Below, piece by piece: positions 30,497 through 36,813 of a stretch of 36,813 nucleotides of DNA (the stretch's first letter is position 1; every line of letters starts with the position of its first letter). Made by a program: the position numbers and the translations under genes. Location of the stretch: the NCBI GenBank assembly GCA_937967375.1, contig CALCJF010000097.1, positions 1 to 36,813 of the forward strand, written 5' to 3'. The stretch comes from an uncultured Leucobacter sp. (GTDB taxonomy: Bacteria; Actinomycetota; Actinomycetes; Actinomycetales; Microbacteriaceae). The notes beneath the pieces are model-generated. The model was not told where the DNA came from and searched no databases. It was given only the letters and a program-made list of their open reading frames with translations.

Positions 30497-31789
30497 CTAT
30501 GCCGTAAGCGGCAGAATGACCAGGGTTGCGATCGTGTAGATCGCGAGCCCGGCGAGCGAGCCGACAACGGTGCCGTTGATTCTGATGAACTGCAGGTCTT
30601 TGCCCACCTGCAACTCGATCTTCTCGGCGGCCTCGCGCGCGTCCCAGCGCCGCACGGTGTCTGACACCACCCGCGCCAGATCGTGCCGATAGTTGCGCAC
30701 GAGGTGCTCGACGACCTGCATCACCCACACGTCGATTTTGTACTGCAGGGTGCTGTCGGCCCTGAGCCGCCCGCCGAAGTCTTGCAGCGCCGCGAGCATG
30801 CGTTTTCGCAGCTCGCTCTGCGGATCCTCGAGCATCTCGACGAGAGCCGCGCGGGCCGTCACCCAGGTGCTTTCGGCGAGCGAACGAATTCGGGGGCTAT
30901 CGAACACCTCGTGCTTGAACGCCTCGAGTTGCGCTTGCAATTCGGGCTTCTCGCCAAGATCGCGAGCCAGATCGGCGAAGAAGCCACTGACGGCCTGTCT
31001 GAAGGGGTGCTCGCGGTCGTCGCGAACCGCCTGGGCGAAGCGCACCGCCTCAGCGTGCATGCGGTCATCGACAAAGCGCTGCGCAATGCTCGGCAGCCAC
31101 GACGGCAGACGAGAGGAGAGCATGCGGTCGAACGCTTCGGGGTGCTGCACCAGCCACTCCTGCAGGCGATCGGCGCCGACCTCGAGTAGCGCCTCGTGAT
31201 GGCCACCCGCGAGAAACGAATCGAGTGCGCGACCCATGAGCGGCCCCCACTCTGGCTCGATCATGTGTTTGCGCACGAGCGCCTCGATGAGCTCTTGCAC
31301 ATCGTTGTCGTTCAGCACCGTCAGCGCGCCGAGACCCGCGTTCGCGACCATGTCACCCACGCGCGCAGCGTGATCCTTTTGCTGCAACCACTCGCCGGCC
31401 ATGCGAGCGCCGCTGATCTCGCTGAGCTTCGCGTGCACCACATCGTCGGCGAGAAAGTTCTGCTCGATGAATGAGCCGAGGCCGTCGCCGATCTCGTCTT
31501 TCTTGTTCGAGATGAGATTGGTGTGCGGGATCGGCAGACCGAGCGGCCTTCTGAACAGAGCGGTGACCGCAAACCAGTCGGCGAGCGCGCCGACCATGCC
31601 GCCCTCGCTGGCGGCACGCACGTAGCTGAGCCACGGGTAGTGCTGCTGCAGGGCGAAACTGACGACGAAGACAACGGCCATCGCGAGCAACAGCCCGAGT
31701 GCCAGGCCCTGCATCTTGCGCAGTTGCCTGAGCCTGTCGAAGTCGTCGGGAGTGATCGCCCCGAGGGTGCGTTTGCTCGTTTTCACCAC
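30497..31789 (-). CDS. DUF445 (YjiN-like) membrane protein
   Basis: Protein of 430 aa of the DUF445 family. It has an N-terminal helix (GLALGLLLAMAVVFVVSFAL), the family signature SEGGMVGALADWFAVTALFRRPLGLPIPHTNLI (about residues 60-93), a long helical middle (about 110-385, rich in charged amphipathic helices), and a final C-terminal helix (GSLAGLAIYTIATLVILPL). Function is not established; the layout suggests a membrane-bound helical scaffold. The start is chosen at GTG 31789 because CATAAT (31796-31801, minus strand) ends 6 nt upstream. The ATG at 31828 would add 13 residues that lie in the promoter. Confidence 0.88.
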   Translation of the reverse strand: MVKTSKRTLGAITPDDFDRLRQLRKMQGLALGLLLAMAVVFVVSFALQQHYPWLSYVRAASEGGMVGALADWFAVTALFRRPLGLPIPHTNLISNKKDEIGDGLGSFIEQNFLADDVVHAKLSEISGARMAGEWLQQKDHAARVGDMVANAGLGALTVLNDNDVQELIEALVRKHMIEPEWGPLMGRALDSFLAGGHHEALLEVGADRLQEWLVQHPEAFDRMLSSRLPSWLPSIAQRFVDDRMHAEAVRFAQAVRDDREHPFRQAVSGFFADLARDLGEKPELQAQLEAFKHEVFDSPRIRSLAESTWVTARAALVEMLEDPQSELRKRMLAALQDFGGRLRADSTLQYKIDVWVMQVVEHLVRNYRHDLARVVSDTVRRWDAREAAEKIELQVGKDLQFIRINGTVVGSLAGLAIYTIATLVILPLTA

Positions 31790-31795
31790 CTTTCG

Positions 31796-31801
31796 ATTAT
31801 G
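31796..31801 (-). promoter_or_regulatory. Leaderless-type -10 box of the DUF445 gene
   Basis: CATAAT (5 of 6 to TATAAT) on the minus strand, ending 6 nt before the GTG at 31789. This decides the start codon. Confidence 0.5.
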
Positions 31802-31867
31802 CCGCTTCGCGGTGAGTGCGGGCCGCATACCGTGCAGCGATCAGACGCCCCTACCCGTGCCCCTACC

Positions 31868-31926
31868 GCAGGTGGGCAGTAAATGTTGTCTGCGTGCGGC
31901 CGAGGCAACACCTAGTGCCCACCTGC
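31868..31926. promoter_or_regulatory. Nested inverted repeat between the DUF445 and RND genes
   Basis: GCAGGTGGGCA (31868-31878) and TGCCCACCTGC (31916-31926) are perfect 11-bp arms. Inside them TGTTG (31884-31888) and CAACA (31906-31910) form a second stem. A 12-bp tandem repeat beginning GCCCCTACC (31847-31855 and 31859-31867) abuts the left arm. The whole lies upstream of both divergent genes, so it may be an operator or a cruciform-forming site. Confidence 0.5.
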
Positions 31927-31996
31927 TTGAGGGTTGCAGTAGGGAAGGTAATGCGCTGGGGTGCTGCAGAGGCACAGCGCATGAAACAATTTGCTT

Positions 31997-34900
31997 ATGC
32001 ACCTGCTCTCGAAACTGAGCCTCAAGAACCGCGCGCTCATCGCCCTCGTCACGATCGTCGCGTCGGTCTTCGGGGTGATCGGGGTCGGCTCGCTCAAGCA
32101 AGAACTGATGCCCTCGGTGCAGTTTCCGGCGATCGTGGTGCTGTCGACCTACCCAGGGGCCTCCCCGGAAGTCGTGAACAACGACGTCTCGACGCCCGTC
32201 GAGACTGCCTTGCGCGGGGTGCCCGGACTCGAACAGACGACCGCCACCTCGTCGACTGGTGCCTCGATGGTGCTCGCGCAGTTCACCTACGGCGTCGACC
32301 TCGCGGCTACTGAGCAAAAAGTCGAACGTGCGGTCTCGCGCATTTCGCGCATGCTGCCAGAGAGCGTCGACCCTCAGGTGATGTCTGGTTCGATTGACGA
32401 TCTGCCGGTCGTGCAGGTCGCGGTCACGCCGCCGAGCGGAACCGACGCCGAAGAGACCGCCCGCCTTATCGAACGCATTGCGGTGCCCGAGCTGAACGAT
32501 CTCGACGGGGTGCGCGAGGCGCAGCTCATCGGCGCCCGCGGCGATCGGGTGACGATCACACCGAACAGCGACCGACTCGCAGAAGAGTATCTGAGTGCTC
32601 AGGCGATTCCTGATGCGCTGCAGCAGAGTGGCGTGCTCATGGCTGCTGGCAGCGTCACCGAGAACGGGCAGACGCTCGCGGTGCAAGCGGGATCGAAGCT
32701 CGACTCCGTCGAGCAGATCAGTGCGCTGCCCCTCGTGCGCGACGCCGGCATGCTGCAGGCGCGCGCCCAAGCCGCGACAGCAGCGCAGCAGGCCGCGGCG
32801 GCGGCCGGAGCCGCAGCAATGCCCGGCGGTGCAGGGGCGTCAGCTCAGGCTGCCCAGCAGCAGCCCGTCGAGGCGCCGCAGCTTGATCCTCTGCCCGTGA
32901 TCACTATCGGCGAAGTCGCAAACGTTGCTCTGGAGGCCAACCCCCAGCAGAGTATCTCGAGGGTGAACGGAGAGCCGGCACTCACGATCGCCGTGACCAA
33001 GCTCTCGTCGGCCAACACTGTCGAGGTCTCGCACGTTGTGCGATCTGCGCTTGATGATCTTGAAGCCTCGCTTGACGGTGCGAAGCTCGAGGTAGTGTTC
33101 GACCAGGCGCCCTATGTCGAGCGGTCGATCGAAACCCTCACTACCGAGGGGCTGCTCGGCCTGGTGTTCGCTGTGCTCGTGATTCTCGTGTTTCTGATGT
33201 CGGTGCGGGCGACACTCGTGACGGCAATCTCGATCCCGGTATCGGTGCTACTCACATTCGTCGGGCTCAACTTCGCGAACTATACGCTCAACATGTTGAC
33301 GCTCGGGGCGCTCACGATCTCGATCGGGCGTGTCGTCGACGACTCGATTGTGGTGATCGAGAACATTAAGCGGCACCTCGGCGAGTTGCGGGTGGGAGCG
33401 GATCGCGCTACGGCCATCGTCGCCGCCGTGCGTGAGGTGGCCGGGGCCATTACCGCCTCGACCATCACCACGGTCGCAGTGTTCTTGCCGATGGCGTTCG
33501 TGTCGGGCATGGTCGGCGAGATGTTCAGGCCATTTGCTTTCACGGTCACGATCGCGCTCGCCGCCTCGCTGCTGGTGTCGCTCACCATCGTGCCGGTGCT
33601 GGCCTTCTGGTTCTTGCGCGATGGAAAGCCGGGCGCAAAGACGCGATCTGCGAAACGCGAGAAGAACCTCAGCAATTCGCTGCGCCACCCTCAGGCCTCG
33701 CACGAGGAGCACGCGACCGCGATGCAGCGTGGCTACCTGCCCATCGTGAAGTGGACGCTGAAGCATCCGGCGGTCACGCTGCTGCTCGCGGTGATCGTCT
33801 TCGGTGGCACCATCGCCGCGACCCCGTTCATGAAAACCAATTTCATGGGCTCTGACGAGCAGAACTCGGTCGGCCTGACGCAGACGCTGGCACCTGGCAC
33901 GAGTTTGGATGCGCAACTCGCGCAGGTCGAGCGCGTTGAAGAGGCACTCGACGGTATCTCTGCGGTCAAGATGGTGCAGGTGACCATCGGCAGCGGGGGC
34001 AGTGGCATGAGCGCGATCTTCGGTGCAGGCGGTGACGGCGTGATCAGTTACTCGATCACCACCGACGAAGACGCGAAGCAGACCGAAGTGCAAGACGAGA
34101 TTCGGGCGGCGGTCGATGGACTCGATGATGCCGGCGAATTCTCGATCGGCTCATCCGATGGCGGAATGACGATGTCGAGTGCGATCGAGGTTGCCGTGTC
34201 GGCGCCCGACCAAGAGACGCTCGCCGAAGCGAGCGATGCAGTCGTCGCCGCTCTGAAGAAACAGTCGGGTCTGAAGCAGGTTGAGAGCGACCTCGCCACC
34301 TCGCGTCCGTATCTTGCGATTGTGGTCGACCGCGCGAAGGCGGCCGAGGCTGGCCTCAGCGAGGTCGCCGTCGCCTCGCTCGTGTCGCAACAGATGCAGC
34401 CAAGGCAGATCGGCCAGATCTCGCTCGACGATACGAACGTCAATATCTATCTCGCGCAGGGCGTCGCGCCGAGCGACCAGGCAGGCGTTGCCGCGATCCT
34501 CGTGCCGACAATAGACGGTGAGGTGCGTCTCGACTCGCTTGCCGCAGTCGAGGTGGCCGACGGACCGGTGACCATTCGCACGCAAGACGCGACCCGTATC
34601 GCCACGGTGTCGGCGCTCCCCTCAGGCGATGACCTCAGCAGCGCAAGCGTCGAGGTCAATGCCGCTCTCGACTCGGTGAAGCTGCCGGCAGGCGCGAGTG
34701 CGAACATCGGTGGCGTCATGTCTCAGCAGAGCGAAGCATTCCAGCAACTCGGGCTCGCGCTGCTCGCAGCGATTCTTATCGTCTACGTCGTGATGGTGGC
34801 GACCTTCAAGAGCCTGCTGCAGCCACTGCTGCTGCTGATCTCGGTGCCATTCTCTGCCACCGGCGCGCTGTTGCTGCTCATCGCGACGGGCATTCCGCTC

Positions 34901-35323
34901 GGCGTCGCATCGCTCATCGGCGTGCTGATGCTCATCGGCATCGTCGTGACAAACGCCATCGTGCTGATCGACCTAGTGAATCAGCAGCGCGAACGCGGCA
35001 AACCGCTCTACGAAGCGGTGATCAGCGGTTCTTCACTGCGTCTGCGGCCCATCGTCATGACGGCGCTCGCCACGATTCTCGCGCTGACCCCCATGGGCAT
35101 GGGCATTACCGGATCTGGTGGGTTCATTTCACAGCCCCTCGCGGTCGTGGTGATCGGTGGTTTGCTGTCGTCGACAGTGCTGACGCTGATCGTGCTGCCG
35201 ACGCTCTACTTCGCGGTTGAACGTCGCCGCGAGCGCGCCCACGACAGGCGGGTCGCGAGACGACTGGCTCGGGTGGATGCGCCGGTAGTAGAAGCGCCCG
35301 CGAGCGACCGGGAGGGCATCTAG
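31997..35323 (+). CDS. RND-family (AcrB/HAE1-like) efflux transporter
   Basis: Proton-driven exporter of 1108 aa with the duplicated RND layout: one helix, a large extracytoplasmic loop, six helices, then the same again. Repeat 1 starts LSLKNRALIALVT and carries the porter region ATSSTGASMVLAQF. The TM4 proton-relay pair is Asp448-Asp449 in GRVVDDSIVVIEN. Repeat 2 ends IVTNAIVLIDLVNQQRERGKPLYEAV and RLRPIVMTALATI. An Ala/Gln-rich insertion (about residues 253-295) interrupts the first porter loop. No membrane-fusion or outer-membrane partner is nearby, as expected for a Gram-positive cell. The ATG at 31997 is 6 nt after AACAAT; a TTG two codons earlier is the alternative. The substrate is unknown. 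Confidence 0.92.
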   Translation: MHLLSKLSLKNRALIALVTIVASVFGVIGVGSLKQELMPSVQFPAIVVLSTYPGASPEVVNNDVSTPVETALRGVPGLEQTTATSSTGASMVLAQFTYGVDLAATEQKVERAVSRISRMLPESVDPQVMSGSIDDLPVVQVAVTPPSGTDAEETARLIERIAVPELNDLDGVREAQLIGARGDRVTITPNSDRLAEEYLSAQAIPDALQQSGVLMAAGSVTENGQTLAVQAGSKLDSVEQISALPLVRDAGMLQARAQAATAAQQAAAAAGAAAMPGGAGASAQAAQQQPVEAPQLDPLPVITIGEVANVALEANPQQSISRVNGEPALTIAVTKLSSANTVEVSHVVRSALDDLEASLDGAKLEVVFDQAPYVERSIETLTTEGLLGLVFAVLVILVFLMSVRATLVTAISIPVSVLLTFVGLNFANYTLNMLTLGALTISIGRVVDDSIVVIENIKRHLGELRVGADRATAIVAAVREVAGAITASTITTVAVFLPMAFVSGMVGEMFRPFAFTVTIALAASLLVSLTIVPVLAFWFLRDGKPGAKTRSAKREKNLSNSLRHPQASHEEHATAMQRGYLPIVKWTLKHPAVTLLLAVIVFGGTIAATPFMKTNFMGSDEQNSVGLTQTLAPGTSLDAQLAQVERVEEALDGISAVKMVQVTIGSGGSGMSAIFGAGGDGVISYSITTDEDAKQTEVQDEIRAAVDGLDDAGEFSIGSSDGGMTMSSAIEVAVSAPDQETLAEASDAVVAALKKQSGLKQVESDLATSRPYLAIVVDRAKAAEAGLSEVAVASLVSQQMQPRQIGQISLDDTNVNIYLAQGVAPSDQAGVAAILVPTIDGEVRLDSLAAVEVADGPVTIRTQDATRIATVSALPSGDDLSSASVEVNAALDSVKLPAGASANIGGVMSQQSEAFQQLGLALLAAILIVYVVMVATFKSLLQPLLLLISVPFSATGALLLLIATGIPLGVASLIGVLMLIGIVVTNAIVLIDLVNQQRERGKPLYEAVISGSSLRLRPIVMTALATILALTPMGMGITGSGGFISQPLAVVVIGGLLSSTVLTLIVLPTLYFAVERRRERAHDRRVARRLARVDAPVVEAPASDREGI

Positions 35324-36813
35324 ATGGCGGGCAGGCGAGGATATCGCGCTCCGAGCAATTACGATCCGCGACGTGCGACCGGGGGCAAGAAGCCCCGCAC
35401 CGCGGGCCGAGCAGCAGGTGGCGACAGTGCTGCGGGTTCCGTCGTGCAGAAGCGTGCGTCGCGCGATGAGCAGGCGCGGGATCAGCGCAAGGATCGACAG
35501 GGCGGCGCGAGGGGGCAGCACGGCGCGTCGGCGCTGCCGCAGTTGCAAGCGATGCCCGCTCCGCTCGAGGCGAAGCGCACTCGGCCCGAAGACGTCGCGG
35601 GGCTGAGCTGGGGCGATCTCGGCCTCGGCGGCAATATTGTGCGAGCGCTCGGCGAGCTCGGGGCTGAGAAGCCGTTCGCCATCCAAGCGGCGACCATTCC
35701 CGATGTGCTTGCGGGGCACCACCTACTTGGTCGTGCACGCACAGGGTCGGGCAAGACGATCGCGTTCGGTTCTGCGCTCGTCGAGCGCATGATGAAGCTG
35801 CGGGCCGAGGGTGCGTTTCCGAACGAGAAGCCGAAGCAACAGCTGAAACGCGGTGAGCGCTCTGCGCGACCGGTGAAGCACACGGCGCGAGCACCGAAGG
35901 CGCTGATCCTTGCCCCGACGCGAGAACTGGCCCTGCAGATCGACCGCACCGTGCAGCCGATCGCTCGCGCCGTCGGGCTCTTCACCGGGCAGTTCGTCGG
36001 TGGGCAGCCGTTCGAGCCGCAGCTGCACGCTCTGAAACGCGGCGTCGATATCGCCATCGGAACCCCCGGGCGCATCGAAGACCTCGCGAAGCGCGGGCAC
36101 CTCTCGCTCGGACAGATCGCCATCACCGTCATCGACGAGGCCGACCACATGGCCGAGCTCGGCTTTATCGAGCCGGTGCAGCGCATCTTGCGACAGACCC
36201 GCCGGGGCGGGCAACGGCTGCTTTTTTCTGCGACTCTCGATCGCGGCGTTGACGGGCTGGTGCGTGAGTTCATGCCGCGGCCCGCGATACACGAGATCGC
36301 GGGTGAGGGCGGTGCTGAGAACGGCGATGTTGTCGACTGGAAACCTCAGCTCAACGTGACACACCGAGTATGCATCGTGCTGCGCGAACACAAAGACGAC
36401 GCAATCGTGCAACTGGTGCGCGACGGCTTCGACGGTGCCGGCGGGGGGCGCGCGGTGGTGTTCTGCCGCACCCGCGCCTACGCCGAGATGGTGACCGAGC
36501 TGCTCTCCGGCGCAGGCCTGCGGGCGATCTCGCTGCACGGCGATCTCAGTCAGGCCCGACGCGAGCGCAATCTCGAGAAGTTCACCGCGGGCAAAGCCGA
36601 CGTGCTCGTCGCGACCGACGTGGCGGCTCGCGGCATCCACGTTGACGACATCGATCTTGTACTGCAAGCCGACCCGCCCGACGACCCGAAGGCTTACGTG
36701 CATCGCGCGGGCCGAACGGGCCGGGTGGGGCGCGCTGGCAGCGTGATCACCGTGATCCCGCGCACCCGCCAGAAGCGCACCCGCGAGCTGTTCGATGCGC
36801 TGGGGTTCGAGCC
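35324..36813 (+). CDS. DEAD-box RNA helicase (3' end cut by the window)
   Basis: ATP-dependent RNA helicase; 496 residues are visible with no stop before the window ends. Residues 1-85 or so are basic and low-complexity, a likely RNA-binding tail. The helicase motifs follow in order: a Q-motif-like segment (KPFAIQAATIP), motif I ARTGSGKT (T140-T145 end), Ia PTRELALQI, Ib TPGR, II DEAD (Asp271-Asp274), III SAT, IV VVFCRT, V ATDVAARGI and VI HRAGRTGRVGR. An insertion rich in Lys and Arg lies between motifs I and Ia (EKPKQQLKRGERSARPVKH). The ATG is 8 nt after GGAGG and starts directly after the RND stop, so the two may be co-transcribed. The exact role (ribosome assembly, cold adaptation or RNA turnover) cannot be assigned. 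Confidence 0.95.
   Translation, partial: MAGRRGYRAPSNYDPRRATGGKKPRTAGRAAGGDSAAGSVVQKRASRDEQARDQRKDRQGGARGQHGASALPQLQAMPAPLEAKRTRPEDVAGLSWGDLGLGGNIVRALGELGAEKPFAIQAATIPDVLAGHHLLGRARTGSGKTIAFGSALVERMMKLRAEGAFPNEKPKQQLKRGERSARPVKHTARAPKALILAPTRELALQIDRTVQPIARAVGLFTGQFVGGQPFEPQLHALKRGVDIAIGTPGRIEDLAKRGHLSLGQIAITVIDEADHMAELGFIEPVQRILRQTRRGGQRLLFSATLDRGVDGLVREFMPRPAIHEIAGEGGAENGDVVDWKPQLNVTHRVCIVLREHKDDAIVQLVRDGFDGAGGGRAVVFCRTRAYAEMVTELLSGAGLRAISLHGDLSQARRERNLEKFTAGKADVLVATDVAARGIHVDDIDLVLQADPPDDPKAYVHRAGRTGRVGRAGSVITVIPRTRQKRTRELFDALGFE

Overview
The window is about 36.8 kb of GC-rich, gene-dense chromosome. It reads as a high-GC actinobacterium, most likely of the Microbacteriaceae (Leucobacter or a close relative; this placement is inferred). 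The signs are the operon order of the heme genes, the actinobacterial neighbours DUF3073 and SCP_3 beside purF/purM, a DtxR/IdeR-type iron box, an LSNTG wall-sorting signal, and several genes that look leaderless (a TAnnnT box 6-7 nt before the start codon). I see no rRNA, tRNA, insertion sequence, phage or CRISPR. Apart from the purine-gene break noted below, this is ordinary core chromosome, and its interest is mainly in regulation and gene arrangement.

Region 1 (1-13.4 kb) is iron and heme. After a membrane protein and a GNAT acetyltransferase comes a four-gene ABC importer for a ferric siderophore (lipoprotein, two FecCD-type permeases, ATPase), every junction an overlap. Its promoter carries a DtxR/IdeR-like box over the -10. 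The operon runs head-on into hemA, and the two coding regions overlap by 13 bp. hemA is divergent from a tightly coupled operon hemE-hemY-hemC-hemD-hemB-hemL. Together these make coproporphyrinogen III and oxidise it to coproporphyrin III; the last two enzymes of the coproporphyrin route (cpfC/hemH and chdC/hemQ) are not here. A palindrome, CATCWGATG, lies in the transporter promoter and again on the hemE start codon in the hemA/hemE divergent region. It is the best candidate in the window for an undescribed heme/iron regulon.

Region 2 (13.4-17.7 kb, minus strand) holds purine genes purQ, purS, a two-domain VOC/extradiol-dioxygenase-like gene with a textbook promoter containing a 16-bp palindrome, then purC and purD. 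Region 3 (17.9-25.4 kb) interrupts the purine genes. It has a HisC/aromatic aminotransferase, a TrpXYZ-type ABC importer, a convergent Lrp/AsnC regulator, and a large secreted M28 metallopeptidase with a sortase signal. Region 4 (25.4-29.7 kb) returns to the purine neighbourhood: SCP_3 protein, small membrane protein, tatA, purF, purM and DUF3073; purL is not in the window. Region 5 (29.8-36.8 kb) has a membrane-anchored neocarzinostatin-like protein, a DUF445 membrane protein, a large RND exporter and a DEAD-box RNA helicase cut by the window end.

Working picture: iron enters through the importer under DtxR-like control, and heme synthesis is probably tuned together with it through the shared CATCWGATG element. 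Purine synthesis is split over several transcripts, several of which appear leaderless.
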